NCBI GenBank assembly: GCA_003173915.1
Contig: PPGL01000078.1
Location: 1-19,705 of the forward strand
DNA from: Candidatus Levyibacteriota bacterium
GTDB lineage: Bacteria > Patescibacteria > Microgenomatia > Levybacterales > UBA12049
Length of the DNA: 19,705 nt
Reading direction: 5' to 3'
Shown: positions 13,241 through 19,705 of the stretch, one piece after another
How positions within the stretch are numbered: the first letter of the stretch is position 1
Layout of the letters: the number at the start of each line of letters is the position of its first letter
Position numbers and translations under genes: made by a program
The notes under the pieces: model-generated
Seen by the model: only the letters and a program-made list of their open reading frames with translations
The model's database searches: none
What the model was told of the DNA's origin: nothing

Positions 13241-15601
13241 TTATATTTCCAAATGGAAAATATTCTGCAAAGTAGGGAGAGTGGAAATAAGGAACTGGAG
13301 AATAAGGGTAATAATAACGCTGATAATTAAAAATTTATTCGATGAGAGTTTGGTTTTACCCCGTACAACAAAAGAAAGCATCATATGGGAAAGAATAATT
13401 GCTGCAAGTATAATTGTTCGAGCTTTGGTAATAGAGATTCCGTGAGCGGTAAAAAGAAAAGTAAATAGTAACAAAAAGATAAACGCGAGTAAAAAGCCAG
13501 TCCCGCAAATAAATGTTAGGCGAGAAGACGAGAGAATACTTTCAGTTTGTTCTCGAGGCTTTTTGTGTAGTAAAAATCTTTCTGCAGGATCACTCGCAAG
13601 AGCAAGTGCTGGAAGACCATCCGTGACTAAATTCATCCACAAAATTTGCGTAGGAAGGAGTGGCACCGGAAGTTGCCAAAGAAGTGCGAAAATAATAAGA
13701 GCAAGTTCGGATAGATTACCTGCCAGTAAATACACAATTGCTCGTTCGATATTTTGATAAATTTTTCGTCCCTCATGAATTGCTTCTATAAGTGTCGCAA
13801 AATTATCATCTGCCAAGATAATATCTGCAGCCTCTTTCGCAACGTCAGTGCCTTTGTCTCCCATAGCAACACCTACATCTGCTCGTTTTAAGGCAAGTGC
13901 ATCGTTAACTCCATCTCCTGTAACTCCAACAACAAATCCTTGTTGTTTAAGAAAATTTGTAAGCCTGAGTTTGTCTTCTGGGCTTGTTCGAGCAAATATT
14001 TGCGTTGTTTGTAGTGCATGTAGCAGCGCTTCGTCTGAAAGATTTTTCAACTGCTCACCTGTTATGATAGGTTCATCATCTATAGTAAGCCCAACTTCTC
14101 TGGCAATAGCGCGCGCGGTAAGGGGATTGTCACCTGTTACCATAATGACGTTAATCCCTGCAGCACGTGCTTGCTGAATCGCTTTCTTTGCCTGCGGTCG
14201 AGCGGGGTCTTCCATAGCAATCAGGCCTAAAAATTTAAGATTTTTCTCTATATGCTCACGATTTTTATAATCCGAATGCTTCTCGTGTTTGTGAGCAATT
14301 GCAATTACCCGCAGACCCTGGGAAGCCATAGTCTCAAATTCATGGATAATTTCTTCATGTTCTTTTGTAGAAAAAATGCATTTTTTAAGAACCTCTTCTG
14401 GTGCACCGCGAACAAATGCAAACATGTTTCCGTCCTTTTCTGCAACAACAGTAATGGTTTTTGTTAGTGGATCAAAGGTGTATTCATCTCGAATGATATT
14501 AGTTTGGCGTATTTCAGAAATATTGGTATGTTTATGTACCCAGAGAAGTAGTGCACCATCTGTTTTATCTCCAACAATTTCTTCTTTGGTATGTAGAGAA
14601 GATATTACTGCATTATTTCCCAAAACGCAGGCTGTGTACAAATGAGATACAAGGTTGTGATCTTTTATAAAAATTTTTTTTACTTGCAAATTGTTTTGGG
14701 TGAGTGTGCCTGTTTTGTCGGTTAAAATAACCTGAACACTGCCAAGAGTTTCTATTGCAGCCATTTTTCTAACAATTGCCTTTTTCTTTGCCATTCGATT
14801 TGTTCCAAGTGCTAGCGCAATGGTAATCACGGCAGGAAGGCTTTCTGGAATGGCAGCAACACCAATACTAATAGCAACAAGAAGGAGTGGGAAAAATTCC
14901 CGATGCTCTGCTGCTCCAATTGGGAGAATAAGAAGAGAAATGCCAATTGCAAGAAAAGATAATAGTTTGCTGAGTTTGTTGGTTTGTTTTTGAAGAGGCG
15001 TTTCATCAGCCGACAGTGAAGATAGTTGTTTGGCAATTTGTCCAAAACGCGTTTGCATGCCGATTTTTTCAACAAGCAGACGTCCTTTTCCTCTAGAAAC
15101 AAAGGTCCCGCCAAATCCATCATCCTTTGCTTGTTTGATAACAGGAAGTGATTCGCCTGTCAAAATAGATTCATCAAGTTCTAAATGGACATTATGAATA
15201 ATTTTCCCATCTGCAGGTAATCTGTCTCCTTCTTCAAGTACAACAACATCTCCTGGAACAACATCTGCTGTATTAATAGGTATTTCTTTCCCATCTCGAA
15301 TAACTTTGCACGTGGGCTTGATAAACTGTTCGAGTTTTCTTATTGCTTGTTCTGCTTGATATTCTTGAACGAAGCCAAAAATAGCATCCAAAAGAAGAAT
15401 TGTAACAATAAAAAGCGCATCAATTGTATTGTGGAGAAGCAGCGAAATAATTCCAGCTCCAGCAAGAACAGCATTAATAATTGAAATAAATTGAGAAAAA
15501 AATAATCGTACTGCCGAAAACGTTTCATCTGTTGTAATGATATTTTTCCCATACAATGTAGTTTGTTTTTCTACTTGTTCTATCGTCAGTCCTTGGTCCA
15601 T
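13241..15601 (-). CDS. Cation-transporting P-type ATPase, type IIA (probably Ca2+)
   Basis: ATP-driven cation pump of the cell membrane, 786 aa. Actuator loop LTGES (147-151), phosphorylation site DKTGTLT (Asp295), nucleotide-domain VRGAPE (397-402, where the usual Lys is Arg398), MVTGDN and TGDGVND (561-567). The transport-site residues fit Ca2+ pumps: PESLP in M4 (Glu253), GNLSE in M5 (Asn629, Glu632) and WMNLVTDGLPA in M6 (Asn657, Thr660, Asp661). The M8 region (ILAAIILSHMMLSFVVRGK) lacks the Glu of the second animal-pump site, suggesting one ion per cycle, as in bacterial homologues. The short N-terminus starts MDQGLTIEQV as in SERCA-like pumps. It has its own promoter. Confidence 0.9.
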   Translation of the reverse strand: MDQGLTIEQVEKQTTLYGKNIITTDETFSAVRLFFSQFISIINAVLAGAGIISLLLHNTIDALFIVTILLLDAIFGFVQEYQAEQAIRKLEQFIKPTCKVIRDGKEIPINTADVVPGDVVVLEEGDRLPADGKIIHNVHLELDESILTGESLPVIKQAKDDGFGGTFVSRGKGRLLVEKIGMQTRFGQIAKQLSSLSADETPLQKQTNKLSKLLSFLAIGISLLILPIGAAEHREFFPLLLVAISIGVAAIPESLPAVITIALALGTNRMAKKKAIVRKMAAIETLGSVQVILTDKTGTLTQNNLQVKKIFIKDHNLVSHLYTACVLGNNAVISSLHTKEEIVGDKTDGALLLWVHKHTNISEIRQTNIIRDEYTFDPLTKTITVVAEKDGNMFAFVRGAPEEVLKKCIFSTKEHEEIIHEFETMASQGLRVIAIAHKHEKHSDYKNREHIEKNLKFLGLIAMEDPARPQAKKAIQQARAAGINVIMVTGDNPLTARAIAREVGLTIDDEPIITGEQLKNLSDEALLHALQTTQIFARTSPEDKLRLTNFLKQQGFVVGVTGDGVNDALALKRADVGVAMGDKGTDVAKEAADIILADDNFATLIEAIHEGRKIYQNIERAIVYLLAGNLSELALIIFALLWQLPVPLLPTQILWMNLVTDGLPALALASDPAERFLLHKKPREQTESILSSSRLTFICGTGFLLAFIFLLLFTFLFTAHGISITKARTIILAAIILSHMMLSFVVRGKTKLSSNKFLIISVIITLILQFLISTLPTLQNIFHLEI

Positions 15602-15607
15602 AAATTT

Positions 15608-15635
15608 ATAGTAACAGAAGGAGGAGTTGAGTCAA
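15608..15635 (-). promoter_or_regulatory. Promoter of the P-type ATPase gene
   Basis: On the minus strand, -35 TTGACT (15635-15630), 16 bp, then -10 TACTAT (15613-15608). The hexamer ends 6 nt before the ATG at 15601, predicting a leaderless mRNA. It lies in the 49-bp gap after the four-helix-bundle gene, which is read in the same direction. Confidence 0.6.
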
Positions 15636-15650
15636 AAGAGCCAAAGGGAA

Positions 15651-16049
15651 TCAGTCAAGACCACTTATTAGGTGATGAAGTAAAAAAGTGACTTCTTTAG
15701 ATTTTAATTCGAGTTCTTCGCAATATGGTAACGGAATACATTCTAGTGCAACAAGTAATTCTGTAGAAGCTTCGACTTCAGCTAACGATACTTCTGCGTT
15801 ATAAAGAAAATGCAAATACTCTTTTCTTGTATGCATTCTATAGCCTTGAACGATATTTACAACAACAGAAACAGCGGCTTTTCGTAATTGACTTTCCAAA
15901 CAAAACTCTTCTGAAGCAGGGAGTATTTTTGTATATTGATAAATTAACAAGACGAGTTCTTTTGCCTTTTGCCAAACAACAAGCTTATGATATCCTTTTA
16001 AAGTTAACTCACTTGGTTCTTCGGATTTCTTTGATTCTATATTTTTCAT
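15651..16049 (-). CDS. Four-helix-bundle protein (S23 / 23S rRNA intervening-sequence family)
   Basis: 132 aa. KLVVWQKAKELVLLIYQYT (22-40), LPASEEFCLESQLRKAAVSV, NIVQGYRMHTRKEYLHFL and SLAEVEASTELLVAL give the family signature (first-helix WQKA.EL, QLR.AAVS, NI..G, E.E). The usual NIAEG reads NIVQG. The family forms pentameric four-helix bundles. It was first found inside 23S rRNA intervening sequences, but it is common as stand-alone genes, including in Patescibacteria, where the role is unknown. There is no rRNA gene here. The start lies 8 bp after the comM stop, so it is probably cotranscribed with comM. Confidence 0.9.
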   Translation of the reverse strand: MKNIESKKSEEPSELTLKGYHKLVVWQKAKELVLLIYQYTKILPASEEFCLESQLRKAAVSVVVNIVQGYRMHTRKEYLHFLYNAEVSLAEVEASTELLVALECIPLPYCEELELKSKEVTFLLHHLISGLD

Positions 16050-16057
16050 ATGTATCT

Positions 16058-17581
16058 TTAAAATGTTCCTTGTTTTGGTCGGTATTGAAGTGCTTCGGCA
16101 ATATGTGTTGTGGTAATATTTTCTGACACATCAAGGTCTGCAATAGAGCGTGCTAGCTTGATAATCCGATGATAACTTCGTGCAGATAATCGCATTTTAT
16201 CCACAGCTGTTCGCAAGAGAGTAAGACATGACTCGTCAAGTGTACAAAAGAGCTTGATATCACGGCTTGTCATATCTGCATTTGTTTGTAAATTTGTTCC
16301 GACAAAACGTTTGTGCTGCATGTCTCGTGCATTTTGCACACGTGTTCTAATTGAGGCTGAATTTTCTGCTGTTTGGGTTGTCTTTGTAAGCTTTTCCACC
16401 TTTACCGCAGGAACATCCAAATGGATATCTATTCTATCAAGAAGTGGTCCGGAAATTCGTTTTTGATAGCGATTAATATTGGTTGGCGAACACACGCAGT
16501 GATGAGAGTTATCCCCAAAATATCCACATGGGCAAGGGTTTTGTGCTGCAACAACCAAAGCGTTTGCCGGAAATGTAACTCGTCCTTGCGCCCGTGCGAT
16601 ACTTACCATCCCATCTTCAAGAGGTTGACGAAGCGACTCAAGGACTGGACGAGGAAATTCTGGAAGTTCGTCCAGAAAGAGAACCCCCCGATGCGCAAGA
16701 GAAATTTCTCCTGGTTTTGGGACGCTGCCACCACCGATAAGCCCTGCGTGAGAAGTTGTGTGGTGAGGGGCACGAAATGGCCGTATTGTTTTAATGCTTT
16801 CTTCATGGAGCATTCCTGCAATGGAATAAATTTTTGTTACTTCAAGAATTTCAGAAAACGTCATAGCAGGTAAAATTGATGCAAATGTTCGAGCAAGAAG
16901 TGTTTTTCCAGCACCAGGTGGCCCTTTTAAAAGAATATTATGCGCTCCTGCTGCAGCAATTTCGAGCGCTCGCTTTGCTTGTTCTTGTCCCACCACATCT
17001 TTCATGTCGTACTCTGTAGAAAAAGCAGAATTAGATGAGATTTCGCTTATAGGTTGTGGACTAATTAATTTTTGGCTGGAAAGATGGAAAAAAAGTTGTT
17101 CAAGGCTTTCAACTGGAAAAACATCGACTCCTGCAATAAATGCTGCCTCTTTAGCATTACCCATTGGAACAAAAAAGGAGGCAATATGTTTTTCCCTTGC
17201 GAGTAGTGCTTGTGAAAGCATGCCAATAACAGGTCTGAGTTTGCCATCAAGGGATAACTCGCCACTAAAAAGTGCATTTGGGAAGACTTGAGGAAGTTGT
17301 CCTGATGCAAAAAGTATTCCAACAGCAATTGGTAAATCGTAATGAGGACCTTCTTTTGGCAAATCTGCAGGTGCTAAATTTACTGTGATGCGTTTTGCAG
17401 GAAATTCTGCTCCTGAATTTTTTAACGCTGCCCGGACTCGCTCGCGAGATTCCTCGACAGCTTTGTCGGGGAGTCCAACAATTGTAAAAGAGGGAAGTCC
17501 TTGAGAAGCAATATCTACTTCAACTTCTATAGGAACAGCATCAAGACCAACAATTGCTGCTGATGTTATTTTTGCAAGCAT
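16058..17581 (-). CDS. comM: ComM/YifB family AAA+ ATPase (Mg-chelatase-like)
   Basis: 507 aa, full length. An N-terminal Lon-protease-like domain (about 1-165: MLAKITSAAIVGLDA, GLPSFTIVGLPDKAVEESRE split around 28-46, NLAPADLPKEG) is followed by an AAA+ core. The core has Walker A GPPGAGKT (220-227), FRAPHHTTSHAGLIGGG, and Walker B GVLFLDELPEF (299-309). It continues with QNPCPCGYFGD...CVCSP (cysteine cluster), DRIDIH and the C-terminal SARSYHRIIKLARSIADL. In naturally competent bacteria ComM is a hexameric helicase that promotes branch migration of incoming DNA during homologous recombination. It fits functionally with the nearby ruvABC, although it lies in a separate unit. No strong promoter is seen; TTGATT-17-TATTGG upstream is weak. 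Confidence 0.93.
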   Translation of the reverse strand: MLAKITSAAIVGLDAVPIEVEVDIASQGLPSFTIVGLPDKAVEESRERVRAALKNSGAEFPAKRITVNLAPADLPKEGPHYDLPIAVGILFASGQLPQVFPNALFSGELSLDGKLRPVIGMLSQALLAREKHIASFFVPMGNAKEAAFIAGVDVFPVESLEQLFFHLSSQKLISPQPISEISSNSAFSTEYDMKDVVGQEQAKRALEIAAAGAHNILLKGPPGAGKTLLARTFASILPAMTFSEILEVTKIYSIAGMLHEESIKTIRPFRAPHHTTSHAGLIGGGSVPKPGEISLAHRGVLFLDELPEFPRPVLESLRQPLEDGMVSIARAQGRVTFPANALVVAAQNPCPCGYFGDNSHHCVCSPTNINRYQKRISGPLLDRIDIHLDVPAVKVEKLTKTTQTAENSASIRTRVQNARDMQHKRFVGTNLQTNADMTSRDIKLFCTLDESCLTLLRTAVDKMRLSARSYHRIIKLARSIADLDVSENITTTHIAEALQYRPKQGTF

Positions 17582-17659
17582 ACAGGGATAGCTCCAATAT
17601 CTCTACTATTCCATAGAATCAAAAAAATTTCAAGATAACACATATACTTGTTTTTAGGA

Positions 17660-17665
17660 TAGAAT
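17660..17665 (+). promoter_or_regulatory. Putative -10 element of the SemiSWEET gene
   Basis: TAGAAT ends 7 nt before the ATG at 17673. No convincing -35. It fits the leaderless pattern seen at other genes here. Confidence 0.35.
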
Positions 17666-17672
17666 ACATCCT

Positions 17673-17924
17673 ATGAATATTGTAATTATCAGTTATATTG
17701 CTGCATTTTGTTCGATGGTGTCTTTTATTCCACAAGTATTACACACACTTAAAACTCGCCAAACAAAAGGGATTTCTTTACACATGTACATTATTTTAGG
17801 AACAGGAGCATTGTTGTGGACAATATATGGAATATTTTTAAAAGATGGTGCGATTATTTTGACAAATTCCGTAATTTTTCTTTTTGCGTTGCAGATTATT
17901 TTTTTGAAGCTAAAACATGGATAA
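17673..17924 (+). CDS. SemiSWEET sugar transporter (PQ-loop, three TM helices)
   Basis: 83 aa, the size of bacterial SemiSWEETs, which dimerise to make a passive sugar pore in the cell membrane. Three hydrophobic helices at about 4-24, 37-55 and 60-79. Family residues: the PQ motif Pro20-Gln21 (SFIPQVLHTLKTRQTKGIS), Trp49 and Tyr52-Gly53 (LLWTIYGIF), and Asn65 in helix 3 (IILTNSV). The Trp/Asn pair lines the sugar site in characterised members. Together these match Leptospira-type SemiSWEET closely. The transported sugar cannot be told from sequence. It is divergent from comM and ends 3 bp before the convergent glycosyltransferase gene. Confidence 0.9.
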   Translation: MNIVIISYIAAFCSMVSFIPQVLHTLKTRQTKGISLHMYIILGTGALLWTIYGIFLKDGAIILTNSVIFLFALQIIFLKLKHG

Positions 17925-17927
17925 ATA

Positions 17928-18638
17928 TTAAGAATTAGCAAATCGAATTCTGAATGCTCCTAGTAAATTTCCCAAAAGATCTGTTACTTTGACACTTGAT
18001 TTGCCGTATTTTCTGTCAGTAAAAGTAATTGGAATTTCGGCAAAAGTAAATCCGGCTTTTTTTAATTTATACGCACTTTCTGATAATAAGAGAAATCCTG
18101 ATTCACGAAGTGGTGTCTGAAGTAAATACTCAGCAGCTTTGCGAGTGTACATCCGAAATCCATTGGTATAATCATGAATACCAAGGCGAAAAAGACTATT
18201 AAGTAAGATACTATTAATAATTGTACTTAAGACTAATCGTTTTTTTGGCCAATTAATAATCTTGCTTCCATGAATATACCGAGATCCAACAATCACATCG
18301 GCATCTGATTTATGCTCTATAAATGTACCTAAATCTTTTGGATCGTGGGAAGTATCAGCATCCATTTCAATGACATAGTTGATGTTTTTATCTTTTAGAG
18401 ATTCGCGAAACCCTTCCAAAACAGCACTCCCTCTTCCTGATTTCTTACTACGTGTAATAATACCAACATGAGGATAGTTTTTGTGGATTATAGAAAGCTT
18501 CTTTTTTTCAACATTTGTTGAATCATCTACAATAATAATACGTGCTTGTGGGAGGATATTGGCAATCCCGTCTAAAACAAGGGGAATATTATCCAAATCA
18601 TTATACGAAGGAATAACAATAGCAACAGAAGGTTTCAT
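17928..18638 (-). CDS. Glycosyltransferase family 2, DPM1-like (polyprenyl-phosphate sugar transferase)
   Basis: 236 aa. Transfers a sugar from a nucleotide donor, in DPM1 relatives usually mannose or glucose, to polyprenyl phosphate at the cytoplasmic face of the membrane. GT-A fold motifs: VAIVIPSYND (5-14), IIIVDDST (34-41), SGRGSAVLEGF (67-77), the metal-binding EMDADTSHDP (91-100), VGSRY (117-121), DYTNGFRMY (156-164) and RKYGKSSV (209-216). It has no C-terminal membrane domain, like single-domain bacterial DPM1 homologues. A longer reading with a TTG start at 18656 is rejected, because that codon lies on the TATAAT element. The ATG at 18638 directly precedes the conserved KPSVAIVIP. Donor and acceptor are not determined. 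Confidence 0.88.
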   Translation of the reverse strand: MKPSVAIVIPSYNDLDNIPLVLDGIANILPQARIIIVDDSTNVEKKKLSIIHKNYPHVGIITRSKKSGRGSAVLEGFRESLKDKNINYVIEMDADTSHDPKDLGTFIEHKSDADVIVGSRYIHGSKIINWPKKRLVLSTIINSILLNSLFRLGIHDYTNGFRMYTRKAAEYLLQTPLRESGFLLLSESAYKLKKAGFTFAEIPITFTDRKYGKSSVKVTDLLGNLLGAFRIRFANS

Positions 18639-18647
18639 GGCTGTCTT

Positions 18648-18653
18648 ATTATA
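18648..18653 (-). promoter_or_regulatory. Putative -10 element of the glycosyltransferase gene
   Basis: A consensus TATAAT on the minus strand ends 9 nt before the ATG at 18638. The -35 is weak (TTACGC at 17 bp). It decides the start codon of the gene downstream. Confidence 0.55.
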
Positions 18654-18662
18654 CAAAAATGC

Positions 18663-18678
18663 TTAGTGAAGCGTAAGG
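18663..18678. repeat. Short partial copy of the dispersed intergenic repeat (copy C)
   Basis: TTAGTGAAGCGTAAGG lies between purA and the glycosyltransferase gene. Its GTGAAGCGTAAGG differs from GTGAAGCGTTAAGG after valS by one missing T. It is short, so chance is possible. A direct repeat GGATATAAA (18678-18686 and 18698-18706) follows. Confidence 0.35.
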
Positions 18679-18717
18679 ATATAAAATTTGTTGACAGGAT
18701 ATAAAGAGGAGAACTTT

Positions 18718-19705
18718 TTATGTAAATAATACGAATTCTTCACGTTTGGTTCCTGTCCCAATGCCAATAATTTTTGTTTTTGTTTGCTTTTCTATTTTTC
18801 TCAGTAGATTTTTTAGTGCTTCAGGTAATGCTTGAGGCGTTTTTACACCACTAATATTTTCAGTAAATGCTGGGAAATATTCAATAACGGGTTTTACTTG
18901 ACGATATGCGCTACTTGATCCTGGAATGTAATCGATTGATGTTTCATGTAATGTATATCCAGTAACAACAGGAATTTTTTTCTCCTGTGTTTTTGCAAAG
19001 TCAGTCAGCAAATCACATTTTGTAAGAAACAACTCGTCTACACCGTTCATATTTGCAGTGTAAGCAATTTGTACCAAATCAAGCATACCGATTCTTCGAG
19101 GTCTTTTGGTTGTTGATCCATATTCATTTCCAATCATTCGAAGTGCAATCCCAACTTCAAAAGAGTCTGAAGCGGCAAGAAGTTTGTCAACGTTGTATGT
19201 TTTATCTTCAAACTCTTTGTTATGCTCAAGTCCTTTTGCACAGTATTCTTCTGATTTGTCTCCACCAAATTCAGACACAAATGGTCCATTGCCAACACGA
19301 CTCATAATTGCTTTAGCAACGCCGATGGTTTTTCTATGATATTTTACTGGAATATCTCCGCCAACGTAAGCCGCCCCAGCAACAGTATTACTTGAGGTTA
19401 CAAATGGAACAAGCCCTTTGGTAATATCCAGCATAATTGCATTTGCTCCTTCAAATAATATACGTTTTCCTCCTTCAACAAGTTTTTGTAAAAAAAGCGT
19501 GTCGCGGGTAATAAATGGAGTGAGTTCTTCGAGAGCTTTTTGTGAGTCTTCAAGTGCTCTTTTTATATCGTAATCTTTTTCGTTATACCTTTTTATCGCT
19601 GTTTTAAGATTTTCTTCAACTGCATCAAAAAGAGAAGGGTCATCAAGCAAGTCTCCAATTTTAATATTGAGAAGCCTATTATCATCCATTCGAAGTGCTT
19701 TGTCG
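18718..19705 (-). CDS. purA: Adenylosuccinate synthetase, C-terminal three quarters (5' end outside the window)
   Basis: GTP-dependent joining of IMP and aspartate to adenylosuccinate, the first step from IMP to AMP. The frame runs open to the right edge (329 codons seen). An internal ATG at 19689 is not the start, because the preceding residues (DKALR) match the family's 'DK..R' segment. Motifs: LFEGANAIMLDI (with EGANA as in eukaryotic enzymes; bacteria usually have EGAQG), VPFVTSSNTVAGAAYVG, SRVGNGPFVSEF, the aspartate/IMP loop STTKRPRRIG (usually TTGR.RR.G), FLTKCDLL, and the GTP-binding C-terminus GIGTGTKREEFV (usually STGPDR.E). About 30 extra residues sit between GPFVSEF and the TTKRPRR loop compared with E. 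coli. Confidence 0.92.
   Translation of the reverse strand, partial: DKALRMDDNRLLNIKIGDLLDDPSLFDAVEENLKTAIKRYNEKDYDIKRALEDSQKALEELTPFITRDTLFLQKLVEGGKRILFEGANAIMLDITKGLVPFVTSSNTVAGAAYVGGDIPVKYHRKTIGVAKAIMSRVGNGPFVSEFGGDKSEEYCAKGLEHNKEFEDKTYNVDKLLAASDSFEVGIALRMIGNEYGSTTKRPRRIGMLDLVQIAYTANMNGVDELFLTKCDLLTDFAKTQEKKIPVVTGYTLHETSIDYIPGSSSAYRQVKPVIEYFPAFTENISGVKTPQALPEALKNLLRKIEKQTKTKIIGIGTGTKREEFVLFT

Noticed and set aside
18691..18725. TTGACA, a Shine-Dalgarno-like AGAGGAG and ATG-TAA (a start-stop) on the plus strand
   Set aside because: The -35-like box has no properly spaced -10. The start-stop codon pair overlaps the purA stop on the other strand and points into purA antisense; probably chance.
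1..19705. CRISPR array, tRNA or rRNA gene, transposase, integrase, toxin-antitoxin or phage-defence system
   Set aside because: No regularly spaced direct repeats, no cloverleaf-like intergenic sequence and no proteins of these families were found. Intergenic gaps are all under about 160 bp.

Overview
The window (about 19.7 kb, AT-rich, standard genetic code with TGA used as a stop) reads as ordinary chromosome of a small-genome bacterium. It is probably a member of the Candidate Phyla Radiation (Patescibacteria), possibly the Microgenomates side. That placement is inference. It rests on the mix of genes: a short valyl-tRNA synthetase without its C-terminal arm, a free-standing four-helix-bundle 'S23-like' protein, ComM, a SemiSWEET, a Patescibacteria-like long aldolase next to fructose-bisphosphatase, very tight gene packing, and few clear Shine-Dalgarno sequences. 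There are no rRNA or tRNA genes, CRISPR arrays, prophage or transposase genes.

Layout. Positions 1-376 (minus) hold the N-terminal part of endonuclease III (nth). It carries an in-frame, GC-rich insertion and runs off the left edge. A divergent NudE-type Nudix hydrolase follows (409-930, plus). Positions 931-5694 (minus) form a central-metabolism operon transcribed in the order glutamate dehydrogenase, class II aldolase, fructose-1,6-bisphosphatase, phosphoglycerate kinase. Divergent to it is valS (5854-8127), with a promoter and a structured leader, then an M20-type aminopeptidase overlapping a small TPR membrane protein (8183-9774). Ribosomal protein bL25 (minus, 9779-10456) is divergent from the Holliday-junction set ruvC, ruvA, ruvB (10512-12806). 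A small unrecognised HExxH protein overlaps the end of ruvB (12803-13225). On the minus strand come a Ca2+-type P-type ATPase (13241-15601), a four-helix-bundle protein (15651-16049) and comM (16058-17581). Divergent to comM is a SemiSWEET sugar transporter (17673-17924). Last come a DPM1-like glycosyltransferase (17928-18638, minus) and adenylosuccinate synthetase (18718 to the right edge, minus, 5' end missing).

The genes cover DNA repair and recombination (nth, ruvABC, comM), carbon and nitrogen metabolism around triose and hexose phosphates and glutamate, translation (valS, bL25), nucleotide housekeeping (nudE, purA) and envelope or transport functions (P-type ATPase, SemiSWEET, glycosyltransferase). 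I see no dedicated defence or mobile system.

The most interesting signals lie outside the gene functions. They are: (1) a GC-rich element inserted in frame in nth, comparable in concept to Rickettsia palindromic elements; (2) a recurring arrangement in which a -10 hexamer ends only 6-10 nt before the start codon, predicting leaderless or near-leaderless mRNAs for most transcription units; (3) two kinds of short intergenic repeat (fbp/pgk, valS/peptidase and GT2/purA; and a palindrome between ruvA and ruvB); (4) four convergent gene pairs separated by 0-15 bp, with no room for classical terminators; (5) the HExxH protein coupled to ruvB.
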